64,000 nucleotides of DNA from Membranipora membranacea (GCA_914767715.1 OU612066.1:22418283-22482282), one strand, 5' to 3'; shown: positions 48,501 through 59,599, counted from the stretch's first letter. Numbers and translations are program-made. Notes: generated by a model not told the origin, from the sequence alone.

Positions 48501-49773
48501 TAATGCTATGAAAATTTGTGTGCAACCCTGCAAAGTGATTAATTGATGCAATAAGTTTGAAGTGGAAATGTTGGGCTCTGCATGAGGCATTAATCCAAGT
48601 GAACGATTTGTTTTAAGTGTCTTGTTCATTTTTAAACCGCGTAAAAGGAAAAAAATAATTTGTTATATTTCAGAATCTGACACCACAGAGATAAACGCTG
48701 CTCTGGTTCCGACAGACGACTTTTCGATCGGTGATGACCTCATGAGACATCGAAAACCTCCGACCTCAATGAGGCTTGTGAAGCAGCTTGCAGGAAATAA
48801 CCGTTGCTTCACATCATGTAGTTATAAAGGTGTAACCTATGTAGGTCTAAGCAGAGGCTCAATCAACAGAATAGATGAAGCTGGTAACAAGACAACAGAC
48901 TTCATCAAACTTCCCACTCACATCATCACCATAAGAGCACATCAGGATCGACTCTACATTCTCATGTATGGACAGCCTTACAAGATCTATGTGTATGATC
49001 TTAATGGACAACAGATCACCTCCTGGGATCACTCAGACAGCAATGATGATAATGATGATAATGTCGGCAACAAACTGTGCATTGTGAACAATCAGATTTT
49101 TGCTGCTGATGCCACCAATAAGAGAATCACTAACTATAATCTCAACGGGAAAGTGATGAGACAGATTCCATGTCCTACAATCCCGACCAAAACCTTCATA
49201 TCCATGTGTTCAGCACGAGAAGACTCTGTCATCATCACCACACGCTCACCTGCTCAGGTATTCAAGTTCAACATGAGCACAGAGACTGTACTCTGGACAA
49301 AAAACCTCACAGCAAAACCATTCTCTGTAGCCTGCAGTAATGATGTAGTACTGGTCAGTGGAGATGGATACAACGGCAGTAAGAGAGGTGTATGGATAGA
49401 AGTTCTAAACGCAGCTACTGGTAAGAACTTTACTCATTAAATTATATTATATACATGTAGGTATTTCGTATAACAATAGAGTACTACAAAGTCCTGGTTA
49501 AATTAGTTTAGGGATTAGGGGATCAGTACCCTCATCGAAGCAACCAAACCACCAGTTAAATGTACGGATTTTGTTACCCTGTTCTGTGCAGTCTAATGTA
49601 TGCGTATACTTTCTTATCCTCTATTGCAAATTTCAGGTGAACACATAACAGAATTTAACGATCAAGAAGGAGTACAGACTGAGGTGTTGGATTTATGGAC
49701 AGAGAATAACAGGCTGCTGGTGTCCAGTTATTTTCAGAGCTCTGTGCTGTGTTATGAACTTCTCTATGATTAA
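45574..49773 (+). CDS. TRIM-like RING E3 ubiquitin ligase, copy C
   Basis: Eight exons: 45574-45746, 46141-46300, 46539-46725, 47192-47388, 47579-47749, 48331-48439, 48674-49420, 49637-49773, giving 626 residues. It has the same domain order and exon phases as copies A and B, with all zinc ligands present (RING ...LPC-D-HVCC...). The propeller has an extra D/N-rich stretch (SNDDNDDNVG) from a GAT/AAT codon repeat, and changes at the same surface patches that differ between A and B. Exons 1, 2 and 6 are closest to copy A, while exons 3-5 are closest to copy B, suggesting gene conversion or mosaic duplication. An AATAAA lies at 49866-49871. Confidence 0.92.
46409..46432. repeat. TA microsatellite in intron 2 of copy C
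   Basis: An uninterrupted run of TA dinucleotides. Confidence 0.8.
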
Positions 49774-51070
49774 TGTTTAGCTTTCAGTAACTTTATATAG
49801 GCAGTGAACTTCTATATAAATTATGATTTACACAAAACCATTGCCCACTTGATGATTAAATTTCTAATAAACGAAATTTAGTTTTAGATGTTTTAATGTT
49901 GAGGTCAACCTTATCATCATAAAGCTCACTACTATCAAGGCCCTTAAACTACATAATTTATAGAGTTCAAACAAAGTTAAAATCATTAATTGTCATACAA
50001 AATCATTGACAGTTGATGGCGTTGTTTACAAAAGCGCTAGCTAACATTTCCCGCCTATTTATTACATTCCCTTTACAGTAATTTCCATCTTTCTCGATTT
50101 GAAGTCGTCCATTCCTGCAAAAATTTGTTTCATGTATTTACATATATGTAATTTATGTAAAAACATTTTTTATTTACGCCTGTAATAAAAAGGACCCAAA
50201 TTCTGACCTTAGCGGTTAGTCTCAGCGGGGAGAGAGGATATCAATTTGTACTGGACTGAGCCCTTATTGATAGCTTCTAACATATTTAATTTCCATCATA
50301 AGTAAGCTGTTTACTCCATGATTTATTTCCAGTTCACAAAAATATAGATTTGACTCTATTTAGTTCCCAGCTGCAAAAATCCAGATCTTCCGATAGGATA
50401 GTACAGCAATTGTAACTAGCAATAGGCAAAAGCCGGACATACATCGAAGTCATCAAGCCATTTTGCATCCAGCTTGAACATACATGTTAAGGCTTTCTGA
50501 TGAGTCAACCTATAAAGGCCAGCGCTACAGTCAGGATGGAGAACATCATTACAGTTAAAATAAGCAGTTCTGTAATTTTCAGCAAATTACGCATTATAAT
50601 AACAACATTGCAACTTTGAGAACAGGAGGTTTCACAGAGAAGATTGCTTATAGATAACAGTGATGCCCCAATTGTGTCGACAAGAAATCCAGTGGTTTGA
50701 AAACAGCTTGAAGAGATTCCTTCCTCTCGTTATCCAGTGAATGGACAAGTCTGCTGGCATTCTTTGCTGGACATTGTGGATACCATTTATTTTTATCAGA
50801 TACCTCATCATAAGTCTGAGCTCAGTGACATAGACGGTCCTCATATTAAATATTTTCATGGATAAAATCATTCAGTGGATTTTTTTCCCATTTTTTGCAG
50901 TGTCAGTAGGCAAAGCCTATCCTTTGAGGTGGCTGGTAAGCCTGATTGCTCTGTGTGAGATCATCTCAAGCATCTCATGCCTTAGTTGAAGGTGGAGTCA
51001 TTCACTTGGTCAACGAACTCCATCAATACAAAAATATGTGCTGTTCTGAATGGCCGCTGAAAACTGTTGC
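49774..51070. other. 3' flank of TRIM copy C, conserved but decayed
   Basis: Holds the broken counterpart of the 16542 frame at about 50612-50760 (ATG to TTG, frame lost). Confidence 0.4.
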
Positions 51071-51077
51071 TTTCGAT

Positions 51078-51206
51078 GGGTGTTCTGAGACGTGTGGAAG
51101 GTGCTGTAGGGGGACATGTCTTACAGCACTCAAGGCCTATAAAATATTGTTATTGGTGCTGTAAGGCATGCCCCATACAGCACCTGCCACATATCTCAGA
51201 ACACCC
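51078..51206. repeat. 129-bp inverted repeat (hairpin)
   Basis: Arms 51078-51129 and 51156-51206 pair over about 52 bp with a few mismatches around a 26-bp loop. It lies inside sequence not shared with units 1 and 2. Confidence 0.7.
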
Positions 51207-54200
51207 GACTGTTGTATTGGACTACATACCTAAAATATGTCTTAGCAAACACTGTGGTCTGCACCAACAAACCATCTACTATGATCTTTTCATGAAACTG
51301 GGTACTGCCCATACATACCTGGAATTTCTCTCTGTAATGCCTGAAGGGTGGTATAGTCTCAAACATCTAACTAACGCTCTCTCAACTGGTCTCAGGCAAG
51401 AGATCAATGAATTCCTTCACTAATAAAATGATAATGCCTTCTGCAATTGAGAGTTGTCCCCTCATTGATATTTTTGAGACAGTGACTCTCATACCACTCT
51501 GCCTGCAGGATAGCCTTGCGACATATGCCTCAACAGTTCGCACATGCGTAGAGTGTTCTCATACAGGAAATGTCTGATCTGCCATTTTGGATCATGCAGA
51601 CAACATTTAGATCTTCTCAACTTTCTTTCAAAATGTTTTCTTGTTTCAAACAAATCTCTATAAGTTTTATCAAAAATCAAAAAAAGTGAGAAAATAAAAG
51701 TAGCTGCAACCAATGAACTTAACTTTTTTGTTACAACCTTTGGTATTCAACTCTTCTTGGAGAGTTGACTGGAGAATTATTATCCATGCACCTCTGGATT
51801 TGGAGTTTTCCCTGCTGGGGGTGATTCATAGATACGACAGGTAGGTAGGTATCTGGAGTAACAAGCATGTTTACATTGCAAAAACATGTAATGCTTGTAA
51901 CTCTAGATGCCTGTGTCTGCTCACCAGAGTTCTTCAGAACGAGAACCAACACCATGCTCTCTCTAAAGCATACGATGAAATCACCGAAGACAGGGAAAAC
52001 GCTACAATCAATGATCACCAGAGCAGCCGCCAGAGGTGAACCTGGCCACAAACAAAAGTATTTACCACGCTAGTTTCCTGCCTCGGACAATCCGTGAGAT
52101 GAGAGGGCAGAAAACCGCCCTACCCTAAACAGCGCCATACTGTTAAAACCACATTCCTGGTCTAAACCCTGGTCCTAACATTTAATTTTAGAGGCATCCC
52201 TAAACCGATTTCTTCGACAAATCAAGGATGTGCAACCTCATCTAAGCCTGAGCCTAGGGGGGGAATTAGTTGATAATGGACTTCAGTTGGCAAAATATAT
52301 ATGTATGTTACTTTGAGGAGGAGGTGATTTATTTTCCAATTATATAATTTATACCTCAGCTTAGTAGTGCCCTCTAACTCCTTGCCTAGGCTAAGTACAC
52401 TAGACTTAGTTTTTAGTTGGTTAGGTAGGCCTAAAAAATAAACTAAATGTTGTGAGTGGTTAGTGTTCTGTAAAAGAGTTCTATAAACTGTGATCCATTT
52501 AAGGATTCTATTGCTTCTCTTGGCCTCACTCATTTTGCTCATTAGACATAGACTAGAGGGTACATGTATATGTGGTACAGGTGGTCTTTCTGATAGGAGG
52601 AATGATGATGATGTTTTAAGAGATGTTTCCCATAGTTTGTCCATTATTCAAAAACTCCACTTCAAGTGTAAGTGGCTGGGAAGATTTTGGTTGGTGTGAC
52701 TAGCTGAAGAAGGACTGGAAATAATTGGAAGACAAAAACTATATGTTAACCGTTTGCAATGATAGCGCATCTAATTCACTGTGGTGTGTGTTCACTGAAG
52801 AGCACATTTGTCCTTACAGTTGATAAACCCAACTCATCATTGTGTCCTATTGTACATTCATCCCTATAGTCAGAAGATCTAGGGCTAAATGATGCACACT
52901 GATCGCAGACACCGATATGACTGAGGTTGAACATCTTTTTCTTGTTTCTCATAATATTGTGTTGACAATGTTGAGAGACCACACTTGATTGTAGATCAAG
53001 GTTGATCTGATTTGCCTGCATTTAAGTTATTCCCCTTCGGCTGGTGAGTCGGCTGTGGCTTGATAATCCAAATGCAGGTAAATTGGATCATATTTTATCA
53101 AAATTGACTGTTTCCAAATGATATTCCAGGTCAGCAAGCTCCTATTGGTATCTAGGCTGAAAATCATTGTGTTGTTGGGGTGACGGCTCCTGAATATCAG
53201 TCTGAAGTAATGGCTTCCGTAGGACTTCTGCCTGTAAGTATAATACTTAAAACTCCCGAAGCTTCCAGTGTTAGGAGAGATAACTCAAAATTAAGAAAAA
53301 CCCGAAATAATGGAGATTAAATACTGTTTTTTTGCCATTCTCAATCCTGCCTGCCACTTATGAGGTTCCCAAAATCCCTAATTTTATCTGTTCTAGGTAC
53401 TATTTTAAGCCTGAATCACCCGAAAAACATAGCATTTTTACAAACTCAGGGGAGTCAACTGACCAGAAAACTATTTGATAATGCAATCAGTTCGCGAAGG
53501 GATTGCTTGTTGCAAATACCAAGCTTTTGTGATGGTGTATGCTTATCATATCATAGATATTGTCCATCTTCATAATGCAATGATTTGTGCAATGTGAAAT
53601 GGGCTAGGGGATTTATGTAGCTTTATCCATGACACTCTATTTTACAGAAATCCAGAAGCCAAAGGACAGCTAATATTGTGTGCAAGGCCTACGTCTGACT
53701 TGTAGAGATTTTAAAAACAGAAGCATAGATTACGAGATTCATCATGACGACTTAACTCAAAATTATAAGGATGATCAGGGTAAAAGAAAGGTGTTTCGGC
53801 TCGTTGCAGAATCATTTCTCATCTCGGATTATACGACAGCTCCAGTATGGATTATTCATCAAGATACTACAGTTATACTGCTAACTATAATATGAGTATA
53901 TGAATAGCAGATGTACTTAGTACCTGATAAATCATGAACTCTATATGACTCATGGATTATGTGGCTGCTCCTAGATGGATAATTCTTCAAGATATTTCAG
54001 CTGTATCGGAATAACAAGAGATGACAATCCACTCAGACCTCTATGTCAGTACATCCGCACAGCTATGGTGAATTTCGGCTTTAACCCCTTACACTTTCAA
54101 TCCAAGATAGCTTATTTGGCTTTCCATAATTTTTTGTATTGGAGCAGTAAAGCACATGCAAAATGCAAATAACAGGGTACGCATCTAACCAATAATACAT

Positions 54201-54370
54201 TGAAATATTGGAAACAAAATTGTAATCAACACAGCCATGAAGATATGACGTATATAATGGAAAGTCGCAATGAATATTCCATAAGAAAACTACACAAAAA
54301 CTGGACCATGTACATAAAATAGCCTGTGAGCCAGTATGAGTGTAAGCACAAAAATATATATAGGGAGACG
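51207..54370. other. Intergenic part of unit 3
   Basis: Blocks at 52.83-53.29 kb match 35.8-38.36 kb, and blocks from about 53.3 kb match 19.8 and 38.8 kb. Contains a palindrome at 51848-51911. ATG-led frames are not conserved as proteins in the other units. Confidence 0.4.
51848..51911. repeat. 64-bp palindrome related to the one at 19352
   Basis: Arms GGTATCTGGAGTAACAAGCA and its near complement, with an ACATTG...ATGT centre, as at 19352-19412. Confidence 0.6.
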
Positions 54371-54472
54371 CTATGAGATAATCCTGCGTAGAGTGTTTCT
54401 CACAAAACTCTTGACAATCTTAAAACATTTGGTAACTCTTCTCTTAATACCATGCTGAGCTCTGCGCGTAGC

Positions 54473-55306
54473 CTATAACTTGTTAGTAGCCTGAGAGCGT
54501 TTCTCACAGAGTCTTAATTTATCACTAGCTGTATCACACGGAATATGAGAGCTTTCATGCTGCACACATGTACCTGGTTCAGGTTTTATTTCGTCTTCAG
54601 TTACGTTAATCATCTCTACTGAATCTGAAATCAGGTGAAGCATTTGTCAAAGTTTGCCCTCAATCACAAATGATTTTCCTGTGTAGTTGAGAATTTCTGC
54701 TTTTAAGCTTCTCTCCATTATTGTTCTTAGTCCCAAAAAAATAGCTTACAGGTAAATAAACTACAGAACTATATAGTGAATTGTGAGTAGATAACTCGAA
54801 ATTTGTACAGCCTATTGTATTGTATATATTTATTTGTTTGAAGAGGTTTTTTAGAAAGTTTACAGATAACAGAGTAGTTAAAAAGTAACTTTTTTGAATC
54901 CACAGATAAAATATATAAAAGTGATGCAATATTGTGAATGGCACTTGAGTGAGTTGGGGAAGTCTATTTGACACACCCATGCAAAAATCTTTATTCATTC
55001 AAAAGGATTTAAGGTAAATATGTACTACTCTCCCAGCCCCATATCAATCCTTGACTCATTTTAGTATGTATGTTTATTGATTTCATTACCACCGCTTTAA
55101 AGTTCGACAGACTCAATCTAGTGATCGTTATGTCTTCAGAGTTCATGATTAAAGCTTGGCAAATGGACAGCTAGTTTCATTAGAATTTACCAGATCTCAT
55201 CAAATATGTTAAAGTTTCTCACTCACCCTGAGGAACTGCAAGGGTATTATTCTGTTGCTCCTGTATTTCACTCTCCATCCTATCTTCAGAATATACAATT
55301 TCAGCT
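54473..55306 (-). pseudogene. Acidic protein gene remnant, exons 6-7 only (unit 3)
   Basis: Exon 6 (55227-55306) is intact and keeps the GAG codon lost in unit 2. Exon 7 starts at 54624 but meets TAG at 54473-54475, where unit 1 has TCG, cutting off the basic tail. About 400 bp of foreign sequence lie in the intron between them. Exons 1-5 are absent: homology stops about 140 bp upstream, where the virus-like element starts. Confidence 0.75.
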
Positions 55307-55450
55307 CTGCAAAATTGAAATAGGCTAGTTGAACATCACTGTCTTCATTTGTTGTGGGCAGAGATATCTCATGATACTGAAGTTTCTCCCCTTTCAGATT
55401 TTCAATGTATGTATATTTCCCAGGGTGTGGCTTCATAGGCATTAGTAGTA

Positions 55451-55950
55451 AAAGTGGGAGCAGGTCGTTAGCCCGAACCCATTGAAACGAATGAGCGGCT
55501 CGATCCCTTTTGTAACGTTCCTGGTGGAACGACTACTCATATTGTATGGGAGTTGTCAATTTCTACTCTATCATTTTGTATGGTGAGGATGGAAGTTTGT
55601 TTATGTAATTCTTTTTATGTATATTTATTCATGATAAATGAGATGCTTGTGTGGGTAATGTGATTGATCACATTCACTGTTAGCTAGTGTTGTTGTAAAT
55701 ATTAATGAATTGAGTGTCAGTTTGTTTGTGAGGATAAATGTTCATTGGTACAGGGTAGAATGATAAATTGATATACAAAATGAGCAGCTGTATATATATG
55801 TTCATTGAAGTGTTAAAACAATTTCAATAAAAATCTGAGGACAATACGGCAAAGACAAGGTTTTGAAATGAGATACATGCATAAAATCACATAAAATAAC
55901 ACGGGAATAAATGAATGCAAAGTTGACAGATTAGGCATCTGACATAGCCC
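55451..55950. other. Left terminal region of the virus-like element
   Basis: No coding frame. Contains a small palindrome (CGTTCCTGGTGGAACG) near 55528. It would hold the terminal inverted repeat, but the partner lies outside the window. Confidence 0.4.
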
Positions 55951-56217
55951 ATGGAACAGATTGTACTAGTTTACATGTTACTGGTAGCAGGTGCAAGCAT
56001 TCCTGATCTGACAAAATTGGCAACGCAATTTGTGAGTGCTCCCGTAGGCAGCAGGGTAACAACGCCAGACTCATGCTATGACTTTGATGAGCATAAAGCT
56101 GATGAACATAACTTTGACACCCACCATTCCAACGCAAATTACGCTGCCCTGGATAAAAACAACAAAAAAGTAGAAAAACAGATAAAAAAAATTAACAAAA
56201 AAAAGAAGAAAAAATGA
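55951..56217 (+). CDS. Small protein with hydrophobic start and lysine tail (88 aa), element gene
   Basis: Unspliced ATG frame. Residues 4-15 are hydrophobic (IVLVYMLLVAGA), like a signal peptide or anchor. The middle is D/H-rich, and the last 20 residues are almost all K, N and I. It ends 18 bp from the converging zinc-protein gene. Not recognised. A - strand frame overlaps it (55931-56137), which I take as a shadow. Confidence 0.5.
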   Translation: MEQIVLVYMLLVAGASIPDLTKLATQFVSAPVGSRVTTPDSCYDFDEHKADEHNFDTHHSNANYAALDKNNKKVEKQIKKINKKKKKK

Positions 56218-56235
56218 TTAGTTATCAATTAAAGA

Positions 56236-56851
56236 TTACAGACTGTCTTTAATTGCCATTCGTCGTAGTTTTTGTCTCATATTTCTATCTAACTCTGCCT
56301 CTGCTGCTGCCAATTCCCTGAGTGTCGCTCTTGTTTTACGCACCAGATCCGATCTCATAATTTTGAATCGATGTTGCAACCTCTTTACATCTACAACACA
56401 GAAGTTTGAGTTCACGTATTAATGACAATTGCCTTCAGGAATGTAATGAAAGTATCACTACCTTCAGAAAACATCGATGGTTAGTGTACTGAATGTATGT
56501 ACTTACGTTTGGCATCCATTATTGGCACTCTACTCTCACATGTCGGACAGTGAAAACTTTCAGCAGCAAATATTTCTTTTAATTCATCTGAAGTCTTTGC
56601 CGTCTGTCTCGTGAGGCACAGCTCCTCACCATTAGGAAACATTTCTTTGGCGCATTCTGTACAGGAACGAGTCTGCAACAAAAAACCCATGACTAGTTAC
56701 CAAGCCAACATAGTATTCTGAGCAATGGAAATTCACATAAGCAATTTGTCAAGTCATATACAACAAAGGTAAAAAAATTGAAACATAAAAAATATTATAA
56801 TTATAGTAGGAAAAATAAAGCAAAGTACATGTGTATACTCACATGTTCCAT
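56236..56851 (-). CDS. Spliced zinc-ribbon-like protein (109 aa), element gene
   Basis: Three exons on the - strand: 56843-56851 (only nine bases), 56507-56672, 56236-56390, with GT-AG introns in phases 0 and 1. Two CxxC knuckles (C7/C10 and C45/C48) can bind one zinc ion. The third exon encodes a basic, probably helical tail (KRLQHRF, RKTRATLREL). A nucleic-acid-binding or transcription role is possible but unproven. It is divergent from the 57038 gene, sharing about 190 bp of promoter space. Confidence 0.68.
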
Positions 56852-56985
56852 AGTGATAAAAGTGTCCTATAATAGATCAAACAAATAGTCACTTTGGTAG
56901 TGTGTAAGTCCGTCTGTGTGTGTGTGTGCGTCCGTGAGTGAATTTGGTAAGCAGGCAAGCACTTAAATACCAGTGAACCAAGTGG

Positions 56986-56995
56986 TTATATATTA
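56986..56995 (+). promoter_or_regulatory. TATA-like box ahead of the stacked ORFs
   Basis: TTATATATTA, about 43-52 bp upstream of the ATG at 57038, in the shared divergent promoter region. Confidence 0.35.
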
Positions 56996-57037
56996 CTCGG
57001 AAGATACCTATTCATATTAGTGTTTCCTAGGCAACCT

Positions 57038-57568
57038 ATGATGGAACGGTTAGAAGAGACAAGTGATTATATTAACCTGTTGAAACATCTGAGTTCACCC
57101 ATCAATGCAAGGCAATATTTGCTAAGCAATCTTGCAGGCAAATGTTATCCTCTATCTGTGACATTGATGGATGACAAATCCAGCACGCTGTACATGATTC
57201 AACAAAATGTGGAAGAATTGTATGTAAATGATATTGAATTGATATCAAGAAAAATCTTATCTGCCAGCCAAACTTCACAGACCTATGCCTCCCTCTGTGA
57301 AGAAATCTTATCTTCTTCCACAAACAGCAAGAAGTTGCTGTTTCATTCTATCACATTATTGACTATTCTACAAAAGGTATTTTTGTCATTGGGCAAAAAT
57401 GAAGTGAGGAGTATAATAACCACCCAATCAATAAACAGTTTTTGCAGAACTTTAAATAAAGCTATCGTTCGCATGAGATTTCAGACAGTGACACTGCAGA
57501 TACTTTATGTATTGGTTACTTTGCTGTTATTTAGCATAATCAGTCTATGGCTACAACATAATGGATAA
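57038..57568 (+). CDS. Membrane-anchored element protein (176 aa)
   Basis: Two adjacent ATGs (57038, 57041); the frame upstream of them has only a GTG. A mainly helical soluble part is followed by one strong membrane segment near the C-terminus (about 150-171, ILYVLVTLLLFSIISLWL). Last eight bases overlap the next ORF. Family not recognised. A tail-anchored protein or virion membrane component would fit. Confidence 0.6.
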   Translation: MMERLEETSDYINLLKHLSSPINARQYLLSNLAGKCYPLSVTLMDDKSSTLYMIQQNVEELYVNDIELISRKILSASQTSQTYASLCEEILSSSTNSKKLLFHSITLLTILQKVFLSLGKNEVRSIITTQSINSFCRTLNKAIVRMRFQTVTLQILYVLVTLLLFSIISLWLQHNG

Positions 57569-57899
57569 AACAGATGCATCTATGGCTGCTACTTTGTGGG
57601 AATTAATCTCCCTTCAGGTCAGCAAAAATTGTCAAGGCTGTAATTCTAAAGGCTATACAGACTTCTCTCATCATGACTGTCAACTTATAAATCAATACAT
57701 GTATCTTTTGCACACTGACAAATTACGTCACCATTTTGATATTTGGTATGAAATCGCAATGCAGATGATTCCATCAGGACTTCATAGACCTGTGACAAGA
57801 TATTTAATAAAGGCAAAGAAAGAGACTTTGTTCAGTCAGATCGTGGTACTGCTACCAGACGCACCCTATACTGTGACATTACCCCCTCATTTACGTTAG
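57561..57899 (+). CDS. Cys/His-motif element protein (112 aa)
   Basis: The ATG lies inside the end of the previous ORF (ATGGATAA, overlap 57561-57568). It contains C24-x-G-C27, then H37/H38 and C40, a possible zinc site. A similar CxGC...H...C motif opens the multi-exon gene at 59991. No membrane segment. Function unknown. Confidence 0.6.
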   Translation: MDKTDASMAATLWELISLQVSKNCQGCNSKGYTDFSHHDCQLINQYMYLLHTDKLRHHFDIWYEIAMQMIPSGLHRPVTRYLIKAKKETLFSQIVVLLPDAPYTVTLPPHLR

Positions 57900-57905
57900 T
57901 TTACT

Positions 57906-58106
57906 ATGCCTGTGTCTGATATCACAACCAGACAGTTTTTATCACAATACCGTGCACTTCTCACAATTATCCTGATTACCATAGCCACCATATGTTCGCT
58001 GTGTGCAGCGTTTTTTCAACAAGAGAAAGGAGAGCTTCATTCTATCATAAAACTCCTCGGTGAAAACTTTGAATCCACTACAAAGTCAACAAACTCTACA
58101 CTCTAG
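57906..58106 (+). CDS. Small single-pass membrane protein (66 aa), element gene
   Basis: Starts 6 bp after the previous stop. Residues about 18-40 are a membrane helix (LLTIILITIATICSLCAAFF), followed by a short polar tail rich in T, S and E. Its stop is one base before the ATG of the ATPase. Confidence 0.55.
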   Translation: MPVSDITTRQFLSQYRALLTIILITIATICSLCAAFFQQEKGELHSIIKLLGENFESTTKSTNSTL

Positions 58107-58107
58107 T

Positions 58108-59518
58108 ATGGCTTCAAATCTTAAGACGACAGAATTTCAACTTGAGGCACCGTTCACATCTATAATCTCAGGTAAGAATTTTATCTAGTTGTTTTTTGAC
58201 CTTAAGCATGGTTATATGTGCCTCATATCCATAGCGGAGGTGAGCCTTCATGAAACTTCATGTTGGGATTTATGACAGCGAATTTGCCGAGCAAACAACC
58301 AAGGCTATTTGTAATTGACGTCAAAGGGTGGTGCTGAATGACTAACTAATCTCCTTAATGCGTTCAAAATTAGAGCAGAAGCGGAACTTTTGCGGGTAAA
58401 AACTCCATATTATCGGAACTTTTGCGGGTAAAAACTCTCATAAAATATGAAATTTATTGAGCATTTCATTACCGCAATCCTTCCCTTAATTTTCAACACA
58501 CCCAGTACTTGGAGGTACAGTTATCATGTGATGGTTAGCTTGCATAACAGTAATTACATCTGTGTCTGCAGAAATTTAATGAGCATTTCATCACCAAAAT
58601 CCTTCCCTTAATTTTCAACACTTCCAGTACTTGGAGGTGCAGTTATCATGTGATGGTTAGTTTGCATAACAGTAATTACATCTGTGTGTGCAGAAATTTA
58701 ATGAGCATTTCATCACCAAAATCCTTCCCTTAATTTTCATCACTTCCAGTACTTGGAGGTGTTATCATGTGATGATTAGCTCGCATAACAGTAATTAATC
58801 ATCTGTGGCTGCAAACTTGAAACAAACACTTAAGAGGTCATAGTGAAATGATGAGCAATATTCGATGTATGTGTGTAGATGAGAGAATTTTAGTCACAAT
58901 CTCTGACCTGCTGACTGTTTATGCTGTCTGTTTCTAGGGCCAACATCAAGTGGTAAATCTACCCTACTAAGGGAGATTATTTCCAATGCTGACAAAATCT
59001 TTGTTCCACCGCCTGTGGAAATAATTATCTGTTACTCAATCTACCAACCACTTTACAACTCTTATGATGCCTCGGTGCCAATAAAATTTATAGAAGGGCT
59101 AGCAACAATGGAATCATTACCTAAAGATCGACAGCATAGACTTCTAGTCATTGATGATTTAATGGAGGAAGTCTCCAGCTCTAAGGATATTGCTGACTTT
59201 TATACAAAATTTAGTCATCATTATAATTATAGTATAATCACACTGACACAAAATCTATTTTGTAAAGGACCATTTTTTCGTACGATTAGTTTGAACTCAC
59301 ACCATTTCTGGTTGATGAAATCTGTGAGAGACATTTCAGTAATCAAAACAATTGGCAGACAAATGGGTAAGGAAAAACTTGTGATAGAAGCTTATTTGGA
59401 TGCAGTGAAAGATCGTTATGGTTATCTGTTTTTGAATTGCTCCCCGGGTTGTGATGAAAAAGCTCGTGTGCGAGCTAAGATTTTTGAAAATCCAAGCGTT
59501 GTCTATTTAACAAAGTGA
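58108..59518 (+). CDS. Genome-packaging ATPase (FtsK/HerA, A32-like), spliced
   Basis: Two exons, 58108-58171 and 58938-59518, phase 1 GT-AG intron, 214 residues. Walker A is G22-PTSSGKST, and the intron splits the codon of its first glycine. Walker B is LLVIDD (90-95). LTQNLF (124-129) and RTISLNSHHFWL follow, then a GRQMGK segment. That motif order and the length of roughly 210 residues are those of Polinton, adintovirus and related packaging ATPases, which drive DNA into a preformed capsid. The start follows the previous stop by one base, so the exon is probably carried on one transcript with the three small ORFs before it. Intact; nothing catalytic is missing. Confidence 0.9.
58382..58438. 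repeat. 32-bp tandem duplication in ATPase intron
   Basis: CGGAACTTTTGCGGGTAAAA occurs at 58382 and 58414. Confidence 0.8.
58450..58813. repeat. Three tandem 122-bp repeats in ATPase intron
   Basis: Copies start at about 58450, 58572 and 58694. Copies 2 and 3 have almost the same first half, and each ends in a TCTGTG(T/G)CTGCA-like word resembling a 3' splice site. Confidence 0.85.
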
Positions 59519-59599
59519 TATTTTTTTCTAAAGAACTGATGTTTCCACAAGGGTTAAACAGCACTCATCAATTAATTTTTCAAAGTCTAAGTGGTAGTC

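Larger units (their letters stand above)
43643..55450. repeat. Segmental duplication unit 3, truncated on the right
   Basis: Carries TRIM-like gene C and only exons 6-7 of the acidic gene. It ends where the virus-like element begins. Confidence 0.7.

Noticed and set aside
51067-51423. 118-codon + strand frame
   Set aside because: It starts only at TTG and runs through the 129-bp hairpin, so it is not a credible gene.
54660-54998. 112-codon - strand frame between exons 6 and 7 of the unit 3 acidic gene
   Set aside because: It lies in an insertion absent from the other units, is low-complexity and has no motif I can support.
55931-56137. 68-codon - strand frame opposite the 88-aa element gene
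   Set aside because: It overlaps the better-supported + strand gene completely and has no motif or splice partner.
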